From Nyssa sinensis (taxonomy: Eukaryota > Streptophyta > Magnoliopsida > Cornales > Nyssaceae), in contig CM018043.1 in assembly GCA_008638375.1 (NCBI GenBank), forward strand, positions 58,905,510 to 58,969,509: a stretch of 64,000 nucleotides of DNA, in the 5' to 3' direction. The translations under genes and the position numbers were made by a program. This document shows positions 23,154 through 35,162 of the stretch, piece after piece. A model generated the notes under the pieces. That model was not told where the DNA came from. It saw only the letters and a list, made by a program, of their open reading frames with translations, and made no database searches. Numbering within the stretch: the stretch's first letter is position 1; each line of letters begins with the position of its first letter.

Positions 23154-24463
23154 CAGCTATTTTTGGCTCGTCATGGAATTGTCCGTCACTGAGTACCTGA
23201 AAAGAACTGAAATATAAAAGCCACCAGGAAAGGTTCCGGTGGTAACCTCTCCGTCACTAGAATCTATAATATCTACAGAAGAGGGGGAAGACACGGCAAT
23301 AAAAGTTCGGGAAGGACCCTCCTCACGGACGGTCTCAGGTTCGACTCTAACCTCCTCTATGTTCGGGTCAGACATGATTGACGGATAAAAACAAGAAAAG
23401 AAAAAAGAATCGAGAAGAAGTAGAATAAGAAGAAAAAGAAGAGGAACAGAAATTTACCAGGTACAGAGGGAAAACGCTTTCTAGAACGGAGAAAGAAGCA
23501 CAGGCTTGAAATCGCACTAGCTTCTCAGAATCCCACTCCAAATAGTTAAAAATATTTGAATGCGAAACGGATCCAAAAAACCAATCATCTCCACTATTTA
23601 TAAAAAGATTTGTCATTAATGTTTCACACCAAAAAATGCAAACGTCCGTTCAAATCTCGAAACAAACCCATTAAAAGTGATGGCTGTGTTATTAATTACT
23701 CCAGTTACCAAAGCCGCAATATGCGTGGTAATTACTCTTGACGACTGAAACACCCCTCGAAATATGGTTTAAAAACGACTATATACGTCATCCCTCAGAA
23801 AAACCCTAAACTAGAGTTTTGTACGCATTTACAGAACTAAGGCTTCAGGGGGGAGTAACTGATACGTCACAAAAGGTTTTACTTAATCAGGTAACCTAAA
23901 CACGTGTTTTCTTTATATTGCGGAGAAGGTATACCGAGGTGAACTTCGGTATACCGACCTCGGAACAATGGAATAAAAAAGCGACAAAAAGAATGACGAA
24001 AGTTTCATGATTACATTGCTATAGCCTGACAGGCGGTAAGTCCTAGCCCTGCCAAAAGGAGATACATGTTTGAAAATCATTTCTACAGGTACACGTGTAA
24101 AGGGAGCCATGAACTTTGAAAGTTAATGTGAACAGGATATCCACCGCTTGTCAGACAAATTAACCGCTTCTCCATACTATAAATACCATAAAGAAGGTAT
24201 GTGGAAAGTATCTGCATCTGAATTATAATTTATTGAAGGCTCAAACCTTTGATAAAAGAAAAAGAAACTAATTTCACCATCGGAGAGGTTACCACCGGAG
24301 CCTTTCCCGGTGGCTTTTATATTTCAGTTCTTTTCAGGTACTCAGTGACGGACAATTCCATGACGAGCCAAAAATAGCTGCATTAGCTTGGCTTTTATAT
24401 TTCAGTTCTTTTCAAGTACTCAGTGACGGACAATTCCATGACGAGCCAAAAATAGCTGCATCA
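23154..24463. mobile_element. Rearranged LTR retroelement with inverted ends
   Basis: About 100 bp at 23154-23255 recurs inverted at 24279-24385. A partial tandem copy of it follows at 24386-24463. On the + strand a purine tract AGGGGGGAG at 23847-23855 is followed closely by TGATACGTCAC, a plausible 3' LTR start at 23860. A TATA-like CTATAAATA lies near 24178. On the - strand, TTGGCCCCGTCTGTGGG near 23140 resembles a retroelement primer-binding site. The parts do not form one intact element; two - strand frames (23157-23375, 23368-23616) are unrecognised. Confidence 0.5.
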
Positions 24464-25386
24464 AATTTCAAAAGTTAATGGAGAAACTAATAATTTACAT
24501 AATGAATTTAACCTCGGTTTAGGGTATACCCTACTCTTTTTTTTTTTTTTTTTTTTATAGGTAGTGTTCTTGTTAATTTGATAATATTTCGTGTTGTCCC
24601 AAGATAGTATTTTTGTATTGGACTCTGATAGTAATTCAGCTTTGTAAGGTTGGGTCCACTTGATTATTAGCATTGGATTAAGCGTCTAGTTGGGGAGTTT
24701 AAAACAGGTCAGGAGATGATACCTGACCGAGCTGACTCACCGAGTTATTGGGCTTTTCAGGTAAGTTGGTGGTTCAGAACATTAACCCCATAGCAACTTG
24801 GGTATTCACGAAGTCTTGAACTTAGGAGAGGGGTATTTTTGGGTTATCTTCTATGCAATGTTTTCTACGACATTTAAATCTGAATTTCACAATTATTTGA
24901 TAATCATGTTAGAAGTATAAAATAGGGTTAATCAGATTTGAGTTCCTAAACAGATTGCTATATTATTATAAGATTCGTGAATATTTTTAATTTAATATGA
25001 ATGACTTGGTTATTTTTATTTTTAACTTAGATCCATAACTGATGACATGTCACTTGTAATTTTTTTAATAATGACACTAATATCTCAATACCACATTCAT
25101 TCAAAATAGAAACTCCCAAATAACATATCCATTTAAAATAGGAAATTCTCAAATTAATAAAACCCTCACGCGACTCTCTCTTCTTCGTCGAAATTCATAA
25201 TTCTCCATTGTTGATCTAATAAAGTTGAATAAAATTCCCACTCAACCACTTATTCCTCTTCTCTCACTCTCTCATTCCTCCATATCTCTACACACCACTT
25301 ATCCCTCTAACTTTCCCCTAATCCAATTGTTACCGCCAACTACATATACGAACAATTTATTATAGTCTCCAACAAATTGTGAGTGA

Positions 25387-25390
<4 letters not shown>
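24464..25390. other. Intergenic, nothing recognised
   Basis: A run of about 22 T lies at 24536-24557. The rest is ordinary AT-rich sequence with CT-rich patches and no supported feature. Confidence 0.4.
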
Positions 25391-25450
<60 letters not shown>

Positions 25451-26290
25451 AGGGAGAAAAATAGAATTCTTGTTGATGATAATTAAGTTTGCAAGGACGA
25501 TGGTAGTTCTTTGAGATGGTCGGCTATGGCTTGGTGGTGATAGATGGTGATTTTATGGTGACAATGAAGTATTGAGGTTAACCTAGAGGCGCAATTTTGA
25601 TTGCTTTGTGAAATTCTACATTGGTCTCACATATTATAAAATTTTACAGTCTCTTCCTTTCACTCTCTCACTAATTCTTTTTCATTTTTTTTGAGCAGTG
25701 AGGCCCTTGTCAATCTCTTTGCAATCTAAGTTCCTCATTTTAATTATAATTTGTGTTCAAATGTGTTTATTCATAAAGCAACACAAAGGTAAAATTTTAC
25801 CTTTTCATTGCTCTCTTCCTTTCACTCTCACATTGATTATTTTTTACTTTTTTTTAGCAGTGAAACCCATCTTGACAGCCTCCTTGCAATCTAAGTCACT
25901 CATTTCAATTATAATTTGTTTAAAATATGTTTATTCAAATTGTAGTTTCAACTGATTTTTTTTTTTGTAATTTTCACTACTTTGAAAGACTCTTTTTGAC
26001 AAGCAGTACAATTGTAAAATTTTACACTCTCATTGCTTTATATTAAAACTGATTTTTTTTTGGAATGTTGACTATTTTAAAAGACTCTTTTTGATAAGCA
26101 ACACAAGTGTAAAATTTCACTTTCACTGCTTTTATGTTCAAACTAATTATTTTTTTTTAGTAATTTTTACTACTTTAAAAGACTATTTTTAACAAGCAAC
26201 ACAAGTTTACAATTTCACACTCTCACTATTTTTATGTCTAAACTGATTTTTTTGTTGTTGTAATTTTTACTACTTTATAAGACCCTTTTT
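25391..26290. repeat. Composite microsatellite and two tandem-repeat blocks
   Basis: An AT run passes directly into a GA run at 25391-25447. Two direct copies of about 150 bp follow at about 25650-25800 and 25801-25945, both containing TTGCAATCTAAGT and ATTATAATTTGT. Then come about four units of roughly 90-100 bp (about 25949, 26048, 26139, 26229), each with AACTGATTTTTTT-, TACTTTAAAAGACT- and AGCAACACAAG-like motifs. Confidence 0.75.
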
Positions 26291-27768
26291 GACATCTAAA
26301 ATGCAACTCAAAAAAATAAATAAAACTGATAACAAGCAAGAAACTCATAGCAAAAGTGAAAATTTGACTACCTTTTTTTTAAATGTGAAATTTTACAGTT
26401 TGAGAAACAATTTTTTTTCTTCAAAATTTTATATGACATATGAATCCTATTTTATAGGTCTCGATTTTTAGAGTTCATATTTATAAATTTTTATTGAAAA
26501 CGAATTTATATATTTTGAGTTATTAAATTTTAAAATGTCGTTTTGAAAGTTTGGTAGAAAACACGCATATCGAGTTTAATTATTTTCAGAAAAAAAATAC
26601 TGGAACATTTTTGTTCAATAAAAAATAGTGAACTTTGTTAATAATTACGTTTGAACTTGAACTTGGAGCTAAGATTGAACCGCCCTATAAAAGATTTTTC
26701 ATCGTTCAATATTCTAAAATCAGACAAATGAACAAACTCCTCTTGATTTTCATATATAATCACATAATTTTAATTTTTTTCCTTTTAGGCCGAAGAAACC
26801 AAATATGATCTCTTACTGTAAAAGTAATTTTAACTTTGAAAGTGAATCAGAAATTAGACTTACAAAACGCTGCAAAGTTTAATTAATATTAAATCAGGGC
26901 AGAGACAGATTTGAGGGGGGTAGGGGGCAACAACCGTCCTAACTCCAAAGGTTAAAAATTTTGACTTTTCTATAGAAATTTGTTAAGAATTTAAGAGTTA
27001 CCTTCCAAATTTTTTGATATTTTTACAAAGGACCTTCTTAGATTTTAACTCTTGTACTGCTGCCTTCCTAAACTTATGGTCTAGATGGGCCTCTAAATTG
27101 GGGTAAACCTGGGAACTTAACAAATGTCCCATAAAAGACTTCAATTTTTGAAGCTCCAAGTTTAAACTTTGACGTAGCTTAATTACAGCGAACTCCAAAC
27201 ATGTTTTGAAAATTGATTTCAATAGTCAGTCAACTGTCTAACACAATAGACATTCTAATCAGGCACACAAGGTTAAAGAAAGTGTAGTAGAAATATAGCA
27301 TCAACAGGTTGCAGGTCCAAAAAGTGAAGCCCCAAATTCCATACCCCCTTGCTAAAGCAATCCTCATTCCAGTAAACTTCACCAATATTCTGCAGAAGAA
27401 TAGTCCTCAAACAGCTCTAAAAGTAGCAGAAGTGAACCTGATATTGTGTCAAACAAATTTATGTTATAGATACTAAACTGAATGCTCAAACATATAAGTT
27501 TTGGTATTGGATAATCCATAAATGCCTTCATATTCAACTGTATACGATCAACAACAGTATGTAATCAGCAAACACATTCCCATCAAAAATAAAAATTTAA
27601 AGGCAACCATTTGCATTTATATCAGCCCCTCTTTACCAGCATCTTTAGAATCTCATCATTTGTCTAGCTCTGTCCTCCATCTATAGAACCTTAGTAATTG
27701 TAAAACAAATGTGAATGGCAGAAAACTTCTCAACATAGAATGCAAGGTCATGTTCAGTACGTTGAAAT
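26291..27768. other. Intergenic, no recognised gene
   Basis: AT-rich. A G-rich patch at 26905-26935 (GAGGGGGGTAGGGGGC) resembles the end of some plant DNA transposons, but no partner end was found. A 74-codon - strand frame at 26998-27222 is unrecognised and has no splice or promoter support. Confidence 0.35.
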
Positions 27769-27962
27769 GGTCATGCTATGAAATGAAATATGGAATGGAT
27801 TAAAGATTATTCAATTGGGTCAAAGGAATGCTTGGAATAATTTTTAATGGAATGCCCATTCCATCTAATAAGCATCCTCCTATCATACCAAATAAGAATA
27901 AAGAATGAAAAACTTAGAATAGACATTTCTAGAATGCCCATTCCATCATACCAAACATAGCC
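27769..27962. mobile_element. MITE-like element with GGCTATGTTTGGT-type end
   Basis: The right end reads ATACCAAACATAGCC and the left end, near GGTCATGCTATG, is a degraded complement. AATGCCCATTCCATC occurs twice inside. About 195 bp, no coding. It abuts the exon-like segment on its right. Confidence 0.4.
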
Positions 27963-27964
27963 AA

Positions 27965-28085
27965 GAGCCTTCTTAGGCGTCCAACATTTGGTTGCCCACT
28001 TCTCATTGTCCACTTCAATCGCATTAGAAGCTCCATTAGACCATAAGACAGGGACGCTGCCTCGATGTAAACCAGGCACGCAGGC
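27965..28085 (-). pseudogene. Unrecognised exon-like fragment
   Basis: On the - strand an open stretch reads GLHRGSVPVLWSNGASNAIE and continues to WTPKKALG, with low A/T bias compared with its surroundings. An AG that could be a splice acceptor precedes it. The frame runs straight into the MITE-like element at 27962. I do not recognise the protein. It could be a relic exon of an unidentified gene. Confidence 0.3.
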
Positions 28086-28623
28086 AAACTCATCATCTTA
28101 GTACAGCAGATAATGACATTATTTCAAATCTTTTATATGAAATGACGTATTCCAGTTTAAGACCTTGTATTTTTTAGTCCCAACGAAATAAAAAGTTAGA
28201 TAAATAAAATATCATGTTCACTTTCACTGAGACTAAAGTTCAACTTGTAATCAGACTTTCAAACAAATGACAAGTTTCAATGGCATATCATAAAAAAACT
28301 ATTAAGCATAGAGAGATTTGCTTGTACAAAAGTAGGCTCTACAGGTCCCTAGTTTAAAAAGATAAGATCTGAAGTCCAGTCCTCCAAAGAAATCTGTTCT
28401 AGAGCATCCATGCTTCAGTAAATTTTCTTCAGTTCTGTTCTTCACAAATAACAATTCCCATTAACCTAAGCAATAGCAAACTTACAATCTGTTAAAAAGT
28501 AATGACAGGGAAACTAAACTAGTGAGAGGGAAAAGGGGTAAATAAATTGAGACTGCCAGTTTGAATGAACAGCTAATTTTGAAATCAAGTGCTCATTGAC
28601 AGTGAATTGCAATCAGTGTGACC

Positions 28624-28649
28624 TTTTTTTTTTTTTTTTTTGATAAGTA
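28624..28649 (-). mobile_element. 26-bp LINE-tail insertion with 14-bp target duplication
   Basis: About 18 T followed by GATAAGTA (read on the - strand: TACTTATC then poly-A) is flanked by the exact repeat CAATCAGTGTGACC at 28610-28623 and 28650-28663. This is the signature of target-primed reverse transcription in which only the extreme 3' end was copied. Confidence 0.85.
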
Positions 28650-28999
28650 CAATCAGTGTGACCTTCATATCCTATTCCTGCCACATGATCAGAAACAACA
28701 AAAGCCAGAAAAGCTTTCATCATGTATTATCAACCGTCGTACCTAACCATTTTCATGGACCATCATTTATGAAGCTTTTCGGACTTCTACTGAATCTCAA
28801 TATCTCCACTGCAACTGTGATGGGCAAAACTCATTCAAAAAAGTAACATAAAAGCATTTATTGAGGATCCAACAGTTTGATTGCCCCTTGTTCCATATAT
28901 ATGGTCACTTGACTTCACTCTTATGAAAAATTAATCAAGCATATGCCTTCTTAATTTCAATGCATTAAGGCTGGAAATAGTTAGTTATTAAAAAAAAAA

Positions 29000-29385
29000 T
29001 TAAATATGGTTTGGACATAGAGAACCAATCAGACTTAAATTGAAGACACAAATATTCAAAGTGCCAAAGCAATATTTCCATTGACCAATCCCAAATCCAA
29101 AGTGTTTACAAGCAATGATACCACAATTCGGAAACAATTTCATAATGAAAAATCTAACAACTAATTTCTTATGAAAAAAGTGGTAAGAAAACAATTAAAA
29201 TATGGCTTGGACATAAAGAACCAACCCGACTTAAATTAAAGACCTAAATATTCAAAGTGCCAAAGCAATATTTCCATTGACCAATCCCAAATCCAAAGTG
29301 TTTACAAGCAATAATACTACAATTCTGAAACAATTTCATAATGACAATCTAGCAAGTAACTTCTTATGAAAAAAATTGTATATTC
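29000..29385. repeat. Tandem duplication of about 194 bp behind SLP2
   Basis: Two highly similar direct copies (about 29000-29192 and 29193-29385) share AAAGTGCCAAAGCAATATTT, CCCAAATCCAAAGTGTTTAC and AACAATTTCATAATGA. They lie just downstream of the SLP2 stop and may fall in its 3' UTR. Confidence 0.9.
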
Positions 29386-29434
29386 TCAAGAGATTCCACA
29401 AAATAGATCTTCTTGAGTTCAAATTCATTAACAG

Positions 29435-30658
29435 TTAAGCCTTCACTTCTACTTGTCGTTTTCGTCCATGTTCAGGGATCAACAAATCAAACCCGCCCTT
29501 CTGTTTGGCTTCCAAAGAAGATTCATATCTATTCTGATATAATGGGTTTGATGTTAAGATCCTCAACTCCGAGTTCCCATTGATCTCTAAAACCTCAGGC
29601 AACCCATTACTACACCCCTTTGACATACCCACGTCAATCCTTATTGCCCTATTATCACAAGCCCCATTAATTCCACTTTCTTGAATTGTATGACCCACGA
29701 TCATCCTCTTTGCACCCGGAATGGTTGCAAGCACATGCTCAAGAGTGGAACAATCGCAATTTCTTGCCAACTCATCGGAGAATTTCCTCAACCAGACGAT
29801 CGAATTCCTCCCCCTAACTAACCCAGGTGAAACCTTCTCTTTCAACCCACTAATCCAATCCCTAACCTCTTCATTAATCTTTTCCAACCCGTAAAACACA
29901 TGTTTTGGTAAAAGCCCACCATGAACAAATACAGATTCCCCAACTACAAGAGCTGTCAAATTTTTTGATAAAAATCTCCTCGAAATAGGACCATCAGGAC
30001 GCAATGCAGCAATCCTAGCTCTAAAACCATGATGAAATTCTTGCTTAACACCTGGAAAAACCGAAGGCACCCCATCAAACAGGTCCTTCGGTTTTGCCAA
30101 CCCATCACATAGACCCTTCATTGAATTTCCAATATAATACCAATCAGCCCAAACCCTAAATTCATCGAGACCAGAGTCAGTAACATACCTAAAATCGCCG
30201 TCCACATTCATAATTTCATGATTGCCATTCATAGTAATGATCGTTCCCCCGCTTTTTGCAGCTTCGCGCTTCAACTTCTCGAGAAAATAGAGAATCTTGA
30301 GCTCGTCGCCGCCGCGATCAAGCACGTCGCCAACCTGGACGACAGTGGTGGACCCACCGATCCATCGGTCGAAGGGGTCAATCAATCCGGCGAGTCTAAG
30401 GGCTTGTTTGGATTTGTGGAGGTCGCCGTGGAGATCACCAATGGCGATGAGACGGTCAGGTGAGGGGAGTACGGTCTGTAACGGAGGTGAGGAGGATAGG
30501 GGGACATCTGAATTGGTTGGAGACAAGTTAGGGTTAGGGTTACGGTTTGTGGGTTGAGGTAAGAAAAGGCCACTGACAGAGAAGTCGACGAATGTGTCAA
30601 CGAATGAGGATAGGAGGTGAGGGAGGTTTCTGCATGTAAAGCTCGCTGTATCTTCCAT
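29435..30658 (-). CDS. Shewanella-like protein phosphatase, SLP2 type
   Basis: Intronless gene for a 407-residue metallophosphatase of the PPP superfamily, the bacterial-like SLP group known in plants. Metal-binding and catalytic motifs are in order: GDLHGD at 74-79, GDVLDRG at 110-116, GNHEIMN at 145-151, VHGGLLP at 245-251 and VGHT at 321-324. Cysteines at 301, 303, 334 and 349 are candidates for redox control. Two SLP types are known in Arabidopsis, a chloroplast SLP1 and SLP2 of the mitochondrial intermembrane space that works with MIA40. Here the N-terminus (HLLSSFVDTFVDFSVSGLF) lacks an obvious plastid transit peptide, so I favour SLP2. A Pro/Ser/Asn-rich linker spans 35-65. The start is the first ATG in frame; the frame is intact. 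Confidence 0.93.
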   Translation of the reverse strand: MEDTASFTCRNLPHLLSSFVDTFVDFSVSGLFLPQPTNRNPNPNLSPTNSDVPLSSSPPLQTVLPSPDRLIAIGDLHGDLHKSKQALRLAGLIDPFDRWIGGSTTVVQVGDVLDRGGDELKILYFLEKLKREAAKSGGTIITMNGNHEIMNVDGDFRYVTDSGLDEFRVWADWYYIGNSMKGLCDGLAKPKDLFDGVPSVFPGVKQEFHHGFRARIAALRPDGPISRRFLSKNLTALVVGESVFVHGGLLPKHVFYGLEKINEEVRDWISGLKEKVSPGLVRGRNSIVWLRKFSDELARNCDCSTLEHVLATIPGAKRMIVGHTIQESGINGACDNRAIRIDVGMSKGCSNGLPEVLEINGNSELRILTSNPLYQNRYESSLEAKQKGGFDLLIPEHGRKRQVEVKA

Positions 30659-30960
30659 CTTTTTCTCTCTAAAAAAACTCGATGAAGGATACAGGCAAGC
30701 GCCTCTTTCTCTCTCTTAGCTCTACACGGAATCTGGAATCTAGGAGAGCGTTCGTCCGCTAGCTGTAGATTTGGCTTTTGGCAAGGTCTACGCATGAGAC
30801 GAAGAGTCGCGGAAGAAACGTTAACACCTCTTTTGGATTGGGGGAGTTGGAAGAAAAAGGAAGGAAACGAGAAGAAAGGGAAATAAAGAAAGAAAGGAAA
30901 AGAAAGGGAGCAAAGGAAATTTTAACCTTGTTTGGTTCTAACATGCATACAAATTATCTG
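30659..30960 (-). promoter_or_regulatory. SLP2 5' flank
   Basis: CT-rich (on the - strand) leader-like sequence precedes the SLP2 start. A long purine-rich tract on the + strand (30845-30920) produces overlapping low-complexity frames that I do not regard as genes. No convincing TATA box was seen. Confidence 0.35.
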
Positions 30961-31639
30961 TACACATAAAATCATGAAAGAATAATTTAAGATAAGCATC
31001 ACACGGTTTAGGATTCCTTCAAGCTGTTAAAATTCTATTAAAAATAAAAACTAATTCTACTTGAATACCACAACTCCTAATCTGATCCATACTCTTCCAC
31101 AGCATGTTTGAGACTTGAACAGTCTAAAAAAATATTAGAAATTCGCAAGTATAAGTTGCTTGAAACATAATTGTCTCGATAAAATTGGGCCGCATATGTC
31201 CATATTGTCTCAATTAAGGACCATGTCTATTTTATAGGTCATCGTTGTCTCGATTAAAAATGCACCGTAAAGTTCTTGTCGCTACATGATGGACCCTTAT
31301 ATCAGAGAGATGGATATATTTATTTGATAAGTCCATGAAACTAATTGTCCCGGGAAAATAAATTAGGACTAGCTATAGAAAGTTAGATCCATGTTTGAGA
31401 AACAATAGGACTAGCGTCGAGGTTTGATCCAATTTGTCAAGGGGGATGGGCTTAAGCCCAAAATAAGTCACTTAGGGAGGCAACCTAATTTCTGTGATTA
31501 GAAATTCCATGAATGAGGTTCAATAGATAAGAACAATTTATACTGCGTGACTTATGTATCCATCACTTTATATGAGAAGCCAATAAAATTAAATAAAATG
31601 CTATTGCTCATTCCTAAGGCAATGTATTGTGTTTTGTGG
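30961..31639. other. Intergenic, nothing recognised
   Basis: Moderately AT-rich with no supported gene. It may contain more of the retroelement that ends at 32575, but I could not place a boundary. Confidence 0.3.
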
Positions 31640-32035
31640 TGATGTTTAGGAAGGGATTTTTCCTGAATAATTCCGAGGCAAGAATTCTCTTAGAGGTATA
31701 GGTCACAAGCATATACACTTGGAGGACTCACCTAGGTGGGAGCCGTCGTGATGCCTCAACCGTGGGGATTAGGCTATTCTAAAAACTCCCCTAAGAATCA
31801 AGATCGAGTGCATGGCTTGTAATAGCACTAACCCGCGAACTTAACCAAGTATTAGTATTGTGAGTGTGATAAGTTAAAGTCTAGTTCAAAGAGTCTAATT
31901 CAAGGAATAATCCATTATGATCCCTCAAATAAAAACTATCAACACTAAGTGTAGGTTCAAATTCGGAAAACATTTACACTAATTACGTAGTAAAAATTGC
32001 TCAACCTTTCTTAAATATGTATGTATATGTATGTA

Positions 32036-32081
<46 letters not shown>

Positions 32082-32575
32082 TTTTGAAACTTGTGGGAGA
32101 TTGTTAAAATTTCTTGAGATTTTTTGTAAGTTACAAAACTTTTAAAGGTTTTTAATGTAAACTTAATATCAAATTTATTCCTATGAATTGTTACAAAATA
32201 TTAATATAAATGGTGTTTATAAAACTTAAATGACTTTCAAGCCATCATGACTATATTCTTAGCCTATAAAAGGCAAGTATCTTGAGGATTTAATCAACAT
32301 CTCTCTTATATGATATTCTTTCTGCAACCTCATCTCTTTTTTATATTATTTTCTATATCTATCTTTCATTATTCGGCGTTATTTTGGGCAATTTGAGAAA
32401 GGCTAGTTCACTCCTTCTCATACCGCACACGAGCCCTAAGGAGATCTACTAGGAGCATCCTAGGTTGTATCTTGAAGTTGAAGTAGCCGTTTCTGCTCTT
32501 CGTGTAAAAAGGCGCATTTACTTTAGGACAGTGTTACCGCACCTCATAGGCGAGCTTTCTCCAATATATTATCTT
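31640..32575 (+). mobile_element. Copia-like 3' end with LTR fragment
   Basis: TTGTGGGAGAT immediately before TGTTAAAATTTC at 32102 is the usual purine tract/LTR junction of plant Ty1/copia elements. The presumed LTR (32102 to about 32575) has a TATA-like GCCTATAAAAGGC at about 32262. The block 31640-31860 (with ACTCACCTAGGTGGGAG) looks like the 3' non-coding part of such an element. No polyprotein or second LTR was found. TG/TA microsatellites occupy 32020-32078. Confidence 0.5.
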
Positions 32576-32909
32576 TAATATATATATATATATATATATA
32601 ATATAAAATTTAATTTGTTCATGCATATATTCTATTGATTTGTGTTCAATTATGTAATACTTTATTAATGCATATTAATTTTATAAATCTAATGTAAATG
32701 ATCTAAATTTTTCAACAAAAACTAATCAACTTATATTATAACAAATACAAATTTATATCTACATATACAAATTATATATACATAATATATATATATTTAT
32801 ATTTATATATTTAAATCTATTTATATGATAATATTTGAAGTACTGTGAGAATGTTGAAGAATACTTATATAATTTAAAAATATAATCGAGGTAGCGCAAG
32901 TACCTAAAC

Positions 32910-34925
32910 TGTCACGTCTCGGGCTCCAAAGACCCAATATTAAACCTGTAAAACAAGGTCAAGGTAAATAAATAATTTTCTATAAATCCCAAACCACCTT
33001 GTAATTAGCATATTCTCATTTTAGTTTTTATGACATAAATGTTCATTCACATACCATTCATCTAACTCAACAAGGCTTACATAAATAAATCCTCAAAAGT
33101 GTATTCATTGTGTGATTGTCATTTCTAAGTCAAAAGAATACGAGTCTCATTAAGGCGTCCAAGCCTTCACATCAACATATAAAGACCATAAACCCTTTTA
33201 CATTCTCGAAAAATAACAAAAGGTCAAAATAGAGTTATGAATTTAATTTCGTCCAAAGTAAGCAAAAGAGTCCAAAGGAGATATCCTCCTAATCCATGTT
33301 ATAAAGGCGCCAGCTCCTTGCTGTTACCTGCATCTGGTAGAGGTTAAAATAACAACCCCAGTAGAGATTCTAAAATAGGGAAAGTATAGGCATGTGAAAT
33401 GTAAAATGTAAAGTGTCAATACAAGTGTTCAACCGACATGCATACATATCAATAGGTTATTCATCATATTTTTCAACAATACAAATCGTCAACCCAACCA
33501 CAAGAAGAACATAACAATATGTAAATGGAATTATCATTGTATAATCACACTTAAATGCATGCGAAACAATTTATCATTCAAGCTTCATGTTATTCCTCTC
33601 ATTTAGATATAATCACTTCGTCAAATCATCTAATGACCCTCGAAAAAACCTAGTACTTCACGAGCTACTAACCCGTTGGCTATGTACTTCCACCCGTGCT
33701 GGGTTACGGTTCGTAACCGAATGGAGACACAATCCCTATCACAAAATATTCCCGGTGTCTAATGCGGCCTTACAACGTACCACTAATTCTTGTCCCTCAA
33801 CTTGTTCTAAGAATTAATTATCCACATTCCCGCCTTCCATTTTCATTTTCAGATTTCGTCTTTTGTCAATATTTTCCACTTCATTTACAAACATACCCAA
33901 GGTTCACGTCATTTCATTATTCATTACAAAACATAACAATGACGACACAACTTCATAACTTTTAACAATCCAATCATTTAATTCAAGCATGAAAAATACA
34001 CACATACATGGCATTCAACAATTTCATCATTCATCACAAAGATATATCAATACTAGTGAAATCAAGATATTCAACATTTTATTATAATACAAAGCATAAG
34101 CAATATAGTAAAATATGACATTGTAAAGAAAACCTCAAGATAAGTAAAATGCATTATGCTTTTCATGGAAAACACCCAACCTTTAACCTAGATTAGTATC
34201 CCTACCTCCAAACAAGTGTGGATTTATGTGTAGAGAGAGAGATTTCAAGATCTTGGCTTCAATCCTTGCTCACAAACCATAAGAAAGATTTTACTCCGTT
34301 TATTTCACTCAATCAAGTTAGATCTATGAGAACATTAAAGAAATTTGAAAAGAAAAAGAAAGTCCTAAAACTTACCCCTTCTTCTTGGAGAAATTCTTGA
34401 AAATCCTAGATTTTGATCGGTGAGATTCTTCTTGGTGATGAATCCTTGTGTTATGATGTGTCTACAAGGCTTAGAAATCCATGAATGCTCAAGAAATACT
34501 CTAACCCTAACTTTCCTTTTATCTAGAAAGAGTTTGAAAGAGAGGGGAAAGTAAAATTTGTGCACGATTTGCTTTTCAGCCCGCAACTTAAAAGTATTCC
34601 GACATACTCTCGTTCAAACGAATATAGTCTTCATTTGAACGAGTGTCGAGCGAGTATCAAATGAAAGTCACACCAAACTCTCGTGTACTTGTTCAAACGA
34701 ATAAGCCCATTTGTTTGAACGAAGCCCAGAAACCTTACATCTTTTTCTGGTTCCTACAATTCAATTTTACCTTTCCAATTTATTTCATATGTATCATCAC
34801 ATTCCATATTACGTTATTTAAATTTTTTTCATCTCATTATTATGTTTGTGAGATTTATTATCATGCAAAACTAACATTATCTATTATTTATTCTTTTATT
34901 TATTTTTTAATTTTATGTTGTTTCA
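32910..34925 (-). mobile_element. Probable solo LTR, 2.0 kb, reverse orientation
   Basis: Starts TGTCACGTCTCGGG, the complement of a CCCGAGACGTGACA LTR end, and could end at TTTCA (34925). TAAAC occurs at 32905-32909 and 34926-34930, a possible 5-bp target duplication. The interior holds motifs such as CTCGTTCAAACGAA, often seen in long plant gypsy LTRs. The right edge is less certain than the left. Confidence 0.5.
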
Positions 34926-34930
34926 TAAAC

Positions 34931-35162
34931 TCATTCCCGTTTGGAACTTGTGTCGGGTTTCACTATCTTCCACATCCCCACCCCACTCCCTTTATTTTTT
35001 TTCCAAACTCGTTTCATTAGGGGTAGAGCGAGATACCTGAAGTCATTCCCATTTTGAACCTGGGTTGAGTTTTACTATCTTCTTCCATCCTTGCCGTACC
35101 TCATTTGTTTTTCCCCAAACCCATCCCATTAGGGTAGAAGGAGGACGGGGTTGCCATCCCTA
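34931..35162. mobile_element. Partial hAT-type repeat, TAGGGATGGCAAC end
   Basis: The right end is TTGCCATCCCTA, the complement of TAGGGATGGCAA and very like the termini at 22148 and 22639. The body contains two diverged tandem copies of about 115 bp (from about 34930 and 35040), each with CATTCCC, TTTTACTATCTTC-like and CATTAGGG motifs. The left terminus was not found. Confidence 0.5.

Noticed and set aside
30218..30969. Several + and - strand frames overlapping the SLP2 start
   Set aside because: They are shadows of the SLP2 coding sequence or products of the purine-rich tract upstream; none shows family motifs.
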